Assembly (NCBI RefSeq): GCF_030929615.1
Contig: NZ_JAVFVU010000041.1
Span: forward strand, 1-64,000
Reading direction: 5' to 3'
Length of the DNA stretch: 64,000 nt
Origin: Dyadobacter sp. LHD-138
GTDB lineage: Bacteria > Bacteroidota > Bacteroidia > Cytophagales > Spirosomataceae
Shown here: positions 55,577 through 63,290 of the stretch, one piece after another
Numbering within the stretch: the first letter of the stretch is position 1
Layout of the letters: each line of letters begins with the position of its first letter
Translations under genes and position numbers: made by a program
Notes under the pieces: generated by a model
The model's input: the letters and a program-made list of their open reading frames with translations, nothing else
Told to the model about the DNA's origin: nothing
Database searches by the model: none

Positions 55577-57244
55577 TTAGTCAATCTTCGCAATTTTTAC
55601 CAGTTTGTCTCCTTGGCTAGTCTTCATTCTAAGCATAAATATACCTGCCGGTTGTCCGATAACATCAAAAACCTGGCGAGAAGGCATATCGTCCGGATGG
55701 ATTTGCCGCTTTTCAAGAATAATACCTGTATTTGTCAGCAGTTCTAGGACAGCCGGGCCAGCGTCTTTTGATAAAATGTCAACCGTAATTGATTCTTTTA
55801 CCGGATTACCTAAGACTCTAATTTCCGTGTTCGGGAAGAGCTCCTGAGCAATAATATTCGCCGATGCGTTAGCTGGAACGGCGCAAAAGTTACATGGAAC
55901 CGCTTTGTATAACTCCCTGCCAAGACCTGGCGTTCCCGCAAAGAAAAAAACCTGGGTTCCCATGGCCATGTAAGTGCGGGCTACTGCACTGCCGGAAGGA
56001 TAGATATTAGCGATTCGTTTGGTTCCACCGGCTGTACCGTTTGAGACATGCGGCTCGTCAGACTCCAGAGTAAAGAAAAGTCTTCCATGCGCTTCTTTCA
56101 TTTCCTCAATGTTCGAATTACCGTTGATGGTCAGGTCTTTCACCAAAACGGTCCCAGAAGCGGTTCCGTCTGATTTCCACAGCTCTCTTCCATGAACCGG
56201 CTCGTAAGCCGTAAAAAATAGGTGGCTACCTACTCTTGTTAACCCCTGCGGTCCCGATCCGCCCGATGCATTGATATTTTTGACGCGCATGGTGCCCGCA
56301 GCCGTACCATCGGATTTGTAAAGTTCAATGTCTCCATTGACCAGCAGAGACATAAATAATGTATTACCCACAACCACTAACCAGGATTCTTGGGTTACCC
56401 CTCCATTTTGTTGTAAATCTTTTACCAGACTGGTGCCTATAGTGGTTCCGTCAGATCGCCACAGCTCTGTTCCATGAATACCGTCATCGGCGAGAAAATA
56501 AAGCATGTTGTTCATCGCCACCAGATCAAGGGTTTCAATAGACCCTGTCAAATTAATATCCTTAACCAGATAGGTACCGTTTGTCGTCCCGTCAGTTCGC
56601 CAGAGTTCATCGCCGGTCAGACCATCATTTGCCACAAAGTAGGCTACGTTATTTAAAATGGCCATCCGCCCATTAAAATATGGTACCCGGGAACCTTGAT
56701 TTTTATTTATATTTTTGACCATCAACGTGCCGGCAGAAGTCCCATCCGTTCTCCAGAGTTCTTCTCCGTCAACACCATTGTCGGCGAAGAAGAAGAGAAG
56801 TCCGTTGCAAACAGAGAGAGAAACAGGGTTTGCATTGCCCCCCGGATTGATGTCCTTGATCAACACCGTACCCGCGGCCGTGCCATCCGATTTGTAAATC
56901 TCACGACCTGATGAACCTGTTGCGACGAAGAACAGAGTCCCATTCACATCGGTAAGAGCGTTCGGATCTGCCACACCGTCTGGATTAATATCCTTTACCC
57001 TTAGTGTAGAAGCCTCTGTTCCCGTAGTCTTCCACACGTCGTCCGAAGCCGGGAAGTAGAGTGTGTTTCCGATAGCAACACCATCTCTGCCTGAAAACGA
57101 TCCCCCGCTACCCGGGTTAATATCCTTGACCAGGGAAACATTATAGTTTATTGGGACAGGCTGCAACTGCCCTAATGAAGCATTCCAGGATAAAAACAGG
57201 AAAAGATTAAAGAACCACACGTTTCGATAGAAGTCGCTTTTCAT
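55577..57244 (-). CDS. Secreted ELWxxDGT-repeat protein with type IX secretion C-terminal domain
   Basis: The 555 residues start with a signal peptide (to about 27, ASLGQ). They contain about eight ELWxxDGT-type repeats of roughly 48-50 residues, for example ELWRTDGTSAGTLMVKNIN and ELWKSDGTASGTVLVKDL, each followed by a beta-propeller-like strand set. The C-terminus (about 470-555: ELFPNTEIRVLGNPVKESIT to GDKLVKIAKID) has the T9SS type A sorting-domain pattern with its N-P-x(n)-I/V start. The protein should be exported through the type IX machinery and released or attached at the surface. Its role is unknown. It stands alone between IS remnants. Confidence 0.9.
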   Translation of the reverse strand: MKSDFYRNVWFFNLFLFLSWNASLGQLQPVPINYNVSLVKDINPGSGGSFSGRDGVAIGNTLYFPASDDVWKTTGTEASTLRVKDINPDGVADPNALTDVNGTLFFVATGSSGREIYKSDGTAAGTVLIKDINPGGNANPVSLSVCNGLLFFFADNGVDGEELWRTDGTSAGTLMVKNINKNQGSRVPYFNGRMAILNNVAYFVANDGLTGDELWRTDGTTNGTYLVKDINLTGSIETLDLVAMNNMLYFLADDGIHGTELWRSDGTTIGTSLVKDLQQNGGVTQESWLVVVGNTLFMSLLVNGDIELYKSDGTAAGTMRVKNINASGGSGPQGLTRVGSHLFFTAYEPVHGRELWKSDGTASGTVLVKDLTINGNSNIEEMKEAHGRLFFTLESDEPHVSNGTAGGTKRIANIYPSGSAVARTYMAMGTQVFFFAGTPGLGRELYKAVPCNFCAVPANASANIIAQELFPNTEIRVLGNPVKESITVDILSKDAGPAVLELLTNTGIILEKRQIHPDDMPSRQVFDVIGQPAGIFMLRMKTSQGDKLVKIAKID

Positions 57245-57495
57245 AACTGCCAGGTTTAAGGTGGTGACTCAAATATCATTAAATATATTGAAGATCAGCC
57301 GTATAAGTGATTTTCAATTATTGTTCGGCCATGATATTTATTGAGTGGAGATCTGAAGGTTCTTCGATCGTGGAAACCATTGTAGCCAATCGTTCAAAAG
57401 CCCCTTCTACTAAGTCGTCTGGGAGTTGCTTATATTAATCCAAAAGTAGGCCAAATTTCAATTGAAAAGTATACCACTTATTTGAAACTTGGGCA

Positions 57496-59052
57496 TTGAA
57501 CAATCTGCCCGGAAACATGATAAGTATGTATACAAAGCAAGAAATTATCTTACAGTTTTACCGTGAGGGAAAAAGCCAGCGTAGTATATGTAAAGCGCTG
57601 GGGATTAGCAGAAAAACAGTTCAAAAGTATATTTCGGACTATGGTGCGGGCATTGATAGTTCTGTCGAAAATACAGCTTCTTTGAATGAATATCTGGTGA
57701 AAACACCTGCTTATAATGCTGAGAATCGTGGAAAAAGACGGCTTACAAATGAAATACAACAAGTCATTGATGATTTGCTGCTGGTAAATGAAAACAACCG
57801 GCAACAGGGCCTGGGCAAACAGCTTCTAAAGAAGTGCGATATTTTCGAGCAGCTTCAATCACAAGGCTTTTCAATTGGCTATACCAGTGTATGCAATTAT
57901 ATTAAGGACAAAAAACAGGCGGCTGTAAAGCCCAAAGAGGCTTATATCCGTCAGCAGTATACGCCTGGTATCGTATGTGAATTTGATTGGGCAGAAGTGA
58001 AATTGCGGATCAATGGGGAATTGTGCCGCTATCAGCTGGCTGTATTTACAAGTGCATACAGCAACTACCGTTATGCACGTTTATTTTCCCGTCAGGATAC
58101 CTTATCATTCATGGAGGCCCATATTGCCTTTTTTGATCTTCTGGGATATGTATACCCGGAATTGGTTTATGATAACATGCGGGTAGCGGTAGCCAGGTTT
58201 GTTGGTAAACACGAGAAGCAGCCAACCGATGCGCTTTTACAACTTCGTGGTCATTATGGCTTTACTCACCGGTTCTGTAATGTACGACGGGGCAATGAAA
58301 AGGGACATGTGGAACGCAGCGTTGAGTATGTGCGCCGAAAAAGTTTAAGCCTCAAATCCACTTTTGATGACCTGGATCAGGCCAATGCATGGCTTTACCG
58401 GCGAGTCGATCAACTCAATAGCTGTATCCAGCAACTAAGTGGTAAAACTGCTATTGAATTACTGGATGAAGAAAAGCGCTTTTTAAGGCCCTCACCTCTA
58501 AAACTGACCTGTGCGGAACAAGCTCAGCTACGTGTGGATAAATATTCGACTGTGAGCTTTAGGACCAACCGTTATTCGGTCCCGGACCATCTTGTGGGTG
58601 AGTTCGTAGATGTCCGGATTATGAGCCAGGAGTTATTCTTTTATTATAAAAATACAAAGGTAGCTATTCACTCCCGCAGCTATGGAAAGCATGACTGGCT
58701 TGTAAGTATTGATCATTATCTGGACACATTTAAGAAAAAGCCGGGAGCTCTTGCGGGCAGCCTTGCCTTGGCCAGCTGCGGTTATCTTAAAAGCCTTTAT
58801 GAAGAATATTTTCATGATCAGCCAAAAGACTTTATTCATTTATTATCCTTTTGCAAAGAAAACAAGGTGTCTGAAGCTGTGCTGGAAGAGAACGTCCAGC
58901 GCCTGGTTCGCAGTGGTGTTCGCAAGCCTGAGGCTGAAAAGCTGATGGCACTTTTAGGTAATAAAGGCGAAGGCAACGCTACTGTTTATAGCTCCAGTAT
59001 TAGTGAGGCGGCAAGAAACCAGCTACTTCAGATCTCTTACCTTTTAATCTAA
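57496..59052 (+). CDS. istA: IS21-family transposase
   Basis: The frame is 518 residues; internal ATGs at 57517 or 57526 are equally likely starts. An HTH comes first (EIILQFYREGKSQRSICKAL; GISRKTVQKYI). The DDE catalytic core follows: the first Asp in CEFDWAEVKL, the second in LVYDNMRVAV and the Glu in KGHVERSVEYVRR. A C-terminal domain (LRVDKYSTVSFRTNRYSVPD) completes the family layout. It catalyses transposition with the IstB ATPase encoded 6 bp downstream. All catalytic residues are present. Confidence 0.96.
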   Translation: MNNLPGNMISMYTKQEIILQFYREGKSQRSICKALGISRKTVQKYISDYGAGIDSSVENTASLNEYLVKTPAYNAENRGKRRLTNEIQQVIDDLLLVNENNRQQGLGKQLLKKCDIFEQLQSQGFSIGYTSVCNYIKDKKQAAVKPKEAYIRQQYTPGIVCEFDWAEVKLRINGELCRYQLAVFTSAYSNYRYARLFSRQDTLSFMEAHIAFFDLLGYVYPELVYDNMRVAVARFVGKHEKQPTDALLQLRGHYGFTHRFCNVRRGNEKGHVERSVEYVRRKSLSLKSTFDDLDQANAWLYRRVDQLNSCIQQLSGKTAIELLDEEKRFLRPSPLKLTCAEQAQLRVDKYSTVSFRTNRYSVPDHLVGEFVDVRIMSQELFFYYKNTKVAIHSRSYGKHDWLVSIDHYLDTFKKKPGALAGSLALASCGYLKSLYEEYFHDQPKDFIHLLSFCKENKVSEAVLEENVQRLVRSGVRKPEAEKLMALLGNKGEGNATVYSSSISEAARNQLLQISYLLI

Positions 59053-59058
59053 ACAATT

Positions 59059-59814
59059 ATGGACAAGACAACCGACGATCAGGTCATTAAATATAGTAAA
59101 GAATTAAAATTGCCTGTCTTCCGCAGCAACTTTAAAGAAATTGCCAGGGAGTCTGCCTCACAAGGAGCTGACTACGAATCATTCCTTCTTAGATTAATGG
59201 AGCGCGAATACGAAGCAAGAACTGAAAATCGGAAGAAATCATCGATACGACAAGCGGAATTCCCGTCCAGAATGTACCTGACGGATCTAAAAAAAGATCA
59301 GCTACCCAAGGATGCTCAACAGAAGCTCCCGCTACTGGAGAGACTGGACTTTATCAGTTCAGGTCAAAACATCGTGCTGGCAGGCAATCCGGGGACGGGA
59401 AAAACGCATATTGCCGTAGGCTTAGGGCTAAAAGCCTGCATCCAGGGCTATAAAGTGCTTTTTACAACAGTACACCGGTTGCTTACCCAACTTCGTGAAT
59501 CCCACTCACAAAGAACGTTAAGGACTTTGGAGGCCAAATTTGAAAAATGGGATCTAGTGATCTGCGATGAGTTCGGCTACGTCTCATTTGACAGGGAGGG
59601 ATCTGAATTATTATTCAATCACCTATCGCTTCGTACCGGAAGAAAGTCAACCATTATCACTACCAATCTGGGCTTCGAACGCTGGGAAGAGATCTTTGGG
59701 GATCCGGTGCTCACAGCAGCACTGGTAGACCGCCTGACGCATAAAGCCTACCTTGTCAATATGAATGGAGAATCATACCGCCTGAAAGAAACCAAACTAA
59801 TGAACGCGAAATGA
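59059..59814 (+). CDS. istB: IS21-family helper ATPase
   Basis: The 251 residues form an AAA+ ATPase with Walker A GNPGTGKTH (about 108-116), Walker B LVICDEFGY (about 169-177) and sensor STIITTNLGFERW. The N-terminal helical part (RSNFKEIARESASQGADYES) binds the transposase. It selects the target site and stimulates IstA. The spacing to istA is 6 bp, and both genes are intact. Confidence 0.96.
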   Translation: MDKTTDDQVIKYSKELKLPVFRSNFKEIARESASQGADYESFLLRLMEREYEARTENRKKSSIRQAEFPSRMYLTDLKKDQLPKDAQQKLPLLERLDFISSGQNIVLAGNPGTGKTHIAVGLGLKACIQGYKVLFTTVHRLLTQLRESHSQRTLRTLEAKFEKWDLVICDEFGYVSFDREGSELLFNHLSLRTGRKSTIITTNLGFERWEEIFGDPVLTAALVDRLTHKAYLVNMNGESYRLKETKLMNAK

Positions 59815-60026
59815 AGCACAAAACAAAAATCAGAGCCCCGGGGGCTACCCCCAGGAGCTGGTTTGCTGTTGTAAACAAAAGTAAAATGGTATACTTTTGA
59901 ATTGAAAATGTGGTATACTTTTCAATTGAAATAAACAAATATCCGCATTCAGGATATTACGAGAGCCGGGCTTTCTGCCTTTTGCCATTCATGTCCGTCT
60001 ATCTTAGATAATTATGCATATCGGCA

Positions 60027-60260
60027 CTACACCGCGATCCATCCGCGCTTCATGTAATATGACTTGTTAAGCTCACATACACCAAATGGATAAATAAACC
60101 ATGAAATGCCACAGGTGACACAGGCAAAGATTGCCGATAGAATGAAGTGTTTGAAATTCTCCTTTAACAGGAAATACAGAGCCCCAAACGTCAGACATGG
60201 CAGGACTGAAAATGGTGTTGTTGCCGTCTCAACGAAATCGTTGGATGATTTTGAACTTAG
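60027..60260 (-). pseudogene. Small membrane-protein remnant without start codon
   Basis: Between stops, the minus-strand frame encodes FVETATTPFSVLPCLTFGAL, YFLLKENFKHFILSAIFACV and TCGISWFIYPFGVCELNKSY before ending KRGWIAV. It has two clear hydrophobic helices and a coherent composition like DUF2628-type small membrane proteins. No ATG, GTG or TTG lies at a sensible place, so it is probably a decayed gene. The family assignment is tentative. The rest of 59933-60488 is empty. Confidence 0.4.
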
Positions 60261-60488
60261 CTACGTACTTGGTCGCGTTGCGCCCCTTGGGTTTAACTGT
60301 CAGAGCCATGCCTCGATCAGAGTATTTTATAACATCCCTATGTCTTCGTCAATGTAGAAGTTATTGATACCACAAAATAGATACCCTACGTATCACAAAA
60401 TTTACAAAGATCTGATTGAAAATATTTTATAAAAAAATGAACTCGAACGATTTAGTATACGTTCAATATAAAAATAACTATATATAAC

Positions 60489-60626
60489 ATGGCAAAAAAC
60501 GAAAAAACGTCGCCCGCTATGGCTGCAAAAGCTGCCAAAGCACTGTCCAACCCTAACACTTCTAAACTGACTAAAAGTTTAGCTGGCGCATTATTGACAC
60601 AAGCGCCCGACAGAAAGAAAAAGTAA
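60489..60626 (+). CDS. Small conserved-looking basic protein (45 residues)
   Basis: This short gene starts at the ATG at 60489 and ends at TAA 60624-60626. The product reads MAKNEKTSPAMAAKAAKALS, NPNTSKLTKSLAGALLTQ, APDRKKK. It is rich in Ala, Lys, Ser and Thr, with the pattern N-T-S-x-K-L-T-K-S-L-A-G, which recurs in small uncharacterised proteins of many bacteria as I remember them. The function is unknown. The AT-rich stretch directly before it looks like a Bacteroidota promoter region. It lies 113 bp before the membrane protein gene at 60740. Confidence 0.55.
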   Translation: MAKNEKTSPAMAAKAAKALSNPNTSKLTKSLAGALLTQAPDRKKK

Positions 60627-60739
60627 TCTTGCTGGCACCGAAGCTGGATCATCAAGATCCATAGCATTCCGTTTAGCCATTGACGGCCTGTTTCCAGTTT
60701 CGACAAAATGGCATCAATGCGGAATTTTAATTTTAAAGA

Positions 60740-61351
60740 ATGGATAATACCCTCGCAAGAGAAAAAGCCGAAGCACTCAACGAACAAACGAAAGACAAGA
60801 GCGATGATGATTATGAGAAAAATGTGACCTACATATCGGCGGGTACGCTAGTTTTGTCGCTCACCTTTCTCGAAAAGGTCGTCAAACTAAATGACTCACA
60901 CGGATTGTGGTTCCTTATTTCTAGTTGGGGATTTATGGCACTAACACTTGGGATTAATCTTGTATCTCATCAACTATCAAGTCTTTTTGCCGAAAAGAAC
61001 ATTGAAAGCCTAACTGAGGTGGATGCAAATCCGACCGGCGTTGTCGCAACCATTCAAGGCAGGAACAAAAAACTTAGAATTTTAAACTGGATTACCACGG
61101 GCACTCTGTTTATCGGAATGGTCTGTCTAATTATATTTTGTTCAATTAATGCATTAACACCACAGAAACCAGTTATGGCAGAAGACAGAAAAATCAACTC
61201 CGACAGTTTGGAGCAAAAGGGTCGAACAAGTATCATCCCAGTAAGCTTACAAAGCACAGCAAAGGAAGTACAAGCCCAGGCGGATACTAGCTCCGACGCA
61301 ACTGCACCACAAAATCAGAACTCTGGTTCAAGCCAACAGAAGAAGGATTAG
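60740..61351 (+). CDS. Hypothetical membrane protein
   Basis: The 203 residues carry an acidic N-terminus (REKAEALNEQTKDKSDDDYE) and three hydrophobic segments: about 29-47 (VTYISAGTLVLSLTFLEKV), 56-75 (LWFLISSWGFMALTLGINLV) and 114-137 (WITTGTLFIGMVCLIIFCSI). A Ser/Gln-rich tail (about 150-203) is probably disordered. No family is recognised. It shares the orientation of the 45-residue gene before it and faces the gene at 61480, with a hairpin between. Confidence 0.6.
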   Translation: MDNTLAREKAEALNEQTKDKSDDDYEKNVTYISAGTLVLSLTFLEKVVKLNDSHGLWFLISSWGFMALTLGINLVSHQLSSLFAEKNIESLTEVDANPTGVVATIQGRNKKLRILNWITTGTLFIGMVCLIIFCSINALTPQKPVMAEDRKINSDSLEQKGRTSIIPVSLQSTAKEVQAQADTSSDATAPQNQNSGSSQQKKD

Positions 61352-61428
61352 GCAATTTATTCCACGCGTTGGCAAAACTTGGACGATTCGCTAGATTTAT
61401 GGCGCGATCGCCCAACGAGAATTGCATA

Positions 61429-61457
61429 TTGGAAGAGGGTTTCTAACCCTCTTCCAA
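61429..61457. terminator. Perfect 13-bp hairpin between convergent genes
   Basis: TTGGAAGAGGGTT (61429-61441) and AACCCTCTTCCAA (61445-61457) enclose a 3-nt loop. It lies midway between two convergent genes, so it can act on both transcripts. It has no T-tract. Confidence 0.6.
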
Positions 61458-61479
61458 CGACATCAAAATACGTCTTATT

Positions 61480-61773
61480 CTATTGATCTTTCGCCCTTCC
61501 TCTATCACTATTGTCCTGTGCGGGCTTAGGGCTGCTTGGTTGCTGGCCTGGAGTACCACTTTTGACTGGAGCTACTACTGGCTTTGGTGCGGATGATGTG
61601 GAAGGCTGAGTTCTTTGCGTCGGCCTAGATGTACTCACTTTTTCGTTTGAGCCAGACCTTTGTCCATTGCTCTCAGCAGGCTTTGGCGTTGTAGTTTGCT
61701 GTGCAGAAACGGTAGATACGCTAAGGACAAAAGCAGTAAATGCGAGCAATCCAACAATTGTATATTTTTTCAT
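61480..61773 (-). CDS. Small exported Pro/Ser-rich protein
   Basis: The 97 residues have a clear Sec signal peptide (MKKYTIVGLLAFTAFVLSVS, TVSAQ). The rest is low complexity, rich in Pro, Ser, Thr, Gln and Lys (TQRTQPSTSSAPKPVVAPVK) and probably unstructured, ending DNSDRGRAKDQ. Such proteins are common and poorly conserved; no function can be proposed. An AT-rich promoter-like region precedes it. Confidence 0.6.
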   Translation of the reverse strand: MKKYTIVGLLAFTAFVLSVSTVSAQQTTTPKPAESNGQRSGSNEKVSTSRPTQRTQPSTSSAPKPVVAPVKSGTPGQQPSSPKPAQDNSDRGRAKDQ

Positions 61774-62029
61774 ATTTTAAATTGATTAGTTTATATTGTT
61801 GTAAACTTATTCATTGTTGAGGAACTACTTTCTACCGAATAATAAGTTTATAGCACAATCGTAATGATCTTTAATTTGATGAGTAGCGGCAATTACAGGC
61901 TAATACATTACCCACCTACCCTTTGACCACCAGAGCCGCCAAAATATCCGAGAGCCGCTTCCTCAGGCATTGTCGCTACGACTTGTTATCTCACCACCAA
62001 GCAGAAAGGAAAAGTTGGAACCGAAACTT

Positions 62030-62103
62030 TGGTGTCCTTGCAGGAGTTGAACCCACATCAATCGATTAGAATTCACTTGCTCTGACCATTGAGCTCAAGA
62101 AAC
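62030..62103 (-). tRNA. Degenerate tRNA-Arg(UCU)-like sequence
   Basis: Read on the minus strand, the D-arm is GCTC-AATGGTCA-GAGC. The anticodon loop is ATTCTAA (anticodon UCU). The T-arm is GTGGG-TTCAACT-CCTGC with a canonical TTCAACT loop, and the 3' end is ACCA. However, the acceptor stem (GTTTCTT against AAGGACA) has two mismatches, position 8 is G instead of U, and the anticodon stem has a mismatch. It is probably a tRNA pseudogene or a mobile-element tRNA. Confidence 0.4.
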
Positions 62104-62540
62104 GGATTGGACAGGCTTTCCGCCTGCGTCATTGAAACGTGCACTCCTGACTGTCCAATTGAACCTATTGAGAAGTACCGTGCCAGTCTCGAGATTTTCA
62201 GATCAGACACATCATCACACGGCACATTAAGAAGGGCGTCTGGTCTTTACGCTGGCCGGAAAGTGCTGAGTATGTTAGCACCGTTGATAAACTGTTCATC
62301 GGTTGTACCCTGCTGGGCGGCCTTGATATAGGCTTTCTACGTCTGTGCTTTGTTGATGCGGCGGGGGAAACTGCGAAAATTTCTCGAATGACATACATGC
62401 TCTCTCCTTCATGCTCCCCTTGAAAGAAAGAAATGATGCAAGGGAAAGAAACTCCATTTCCTCCTGAACCGCACCATTGGAGAATAGGAATTTTCAATAA
62501 CATTCTTTGTATATTTATGCTTCACGTAAGCAATGGAAAA
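62104..62540. other. Spacer with no recognisable gene
   Basis: Short frames exist on both strands, but none has family resemblance or a sensible start. The stretch lies between the tRNA-like sequence and the DUF4393 gene, where integrated elements often leave debris. I see nothing I can name. Confidence 0.3.
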
Positions 62541-63191
62541 ATGAGCGAAATAAACATCAAATCCAGTACAGTTGAAGCGGGTATCGATTTAGTGAAAGGA
62601 TTTCTAAATAAAGTAATTGGCCCATCAGCTGATGAGTTTGGTTTAATGATGAGTGATAATCTAAAAATGCGACGATTTAAAAATCAGCTAAAAAATTTAA
62701 ATAGGGCGCAGGAAATATGTGAAGAGCAGAATATTTCCACTAAGCAAATAAACCTTAAAGCGCTTTTTCCTTACTTAGAAGGGGTATCCTTAGAGGAAGA
62801 TCCTCACTTACAGGAAATGTGGGCCAATCTTTTTGTAAATTATGTTGATAGCGAAAAAAACCTGACATTGACGGTTTATCCTGACGTACTTAGGCAATTA
62901 TCAACGAACGAGGCTAAAATCATCCAATATTCTTTAAAAAATGGCCCCGGCTCACTTTATAGGTTCCTTGACTTCAATACTGGGCCATATGATGGGCCTA
63001 TGCCATACAGTGATGAAGAAATTAGTAACTTGATGAGGCTGTCGCTCCTTGAGGATGAAATTCAATATAAACTGCCGAAACTTGATCCTAATGGTTTTGG
63101 CAAAGATGACATCGTTGTTAAAAAGCAATTGCGATACAAGATAACTGAGTTCGGAAAAGAGTTTCTGAAAGCATGTGAAAGGAATTCTTAG
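62541..63191 (+). CDS. DUF4393 (Abi-alpha-like) protein
   Basis: The start is put at the ATG at 62541 (MSEINIKSSTVEAGIDLVKG). The frame extends 36 codons upstream but has no family resemblance there. The 216 residues match the Abi-alpha/DUF4393 layout: GPSADEFGLMMSDNLKMRRF, KNQLKNLNRAQEICEEQNIS, INLKALFPYLEGVSLEEDPH and QEMWANLFVNYVD. A C-terminal winged-helix-like half ends RYKITEFGKEFLKACE. Family members are linked to phage abortive infection, but the mechanism is unknown. It is a single gene close to a tRNA-like remnant, typical of accessory DNA. Confidence 0.75.
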   Translation: MSEINIKSSTVEAGIDLVKGFLNKVIGPSADEFGLMMSDNLKMRRFKNQLKNLNRAQEICEEQNISTKQINLKALFPYLEGVSLEEDPHLQEMWANLFVNYVDSEKNLTLTVYPDVLRQLSTNEAKIIQYSLKNGPGSLYRFLDFNTGPYDGPMPYSDEEISNLMRLSLLEDEIQYKLPKLDPNGFGKDDIVVKKQLRYKITEFGKEFLKACERNS

Positions 63192-63290
63192 CTAACCCGT
63201 TAGCATAACACTGAGGCCTAAGGAAGCCCGCATTAGCCCAAACGCAGTAATATGTCGGGGGTTCTTGTTGATAAAAAGCATTTTATTAAT

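Larger units (their letters stand above)
57455..59932 (+). mobile_element. Complete IS21-family insertion sequence
   Basis: The istA and istB genes are bounded by a 23-bp perfect inverted repeat: ATTTCAATTGAAAAGTATAC plus CAC at 57455-57477, and its complement at 59910-59932. A second, imperfect copy of the repeat (TGGTATACTTTTGAATTG) lies just inside the right end at 59887-59904. Multiple terminal transposase-binding repeats are normal for IS21. I could not identify a clear target duplication. The copy looks functional. Confidence 0.88.

Noticed and set aside
55466..55747. Plus-strand frame MPLNVLRVTKIWIWSRPKNL
   Set aside because: It overlaps the IS66 fragment in another frame and the 3' end of the ELWxxDGT gene, and has no family resemblance.
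62198..62503. 101-codon minus-strand frame between the tRNA-like sequence and the DUF4393 gene
   Set aside because: It has no recognisable motif and overlaps the DUF4393 upstream region on the other strand.
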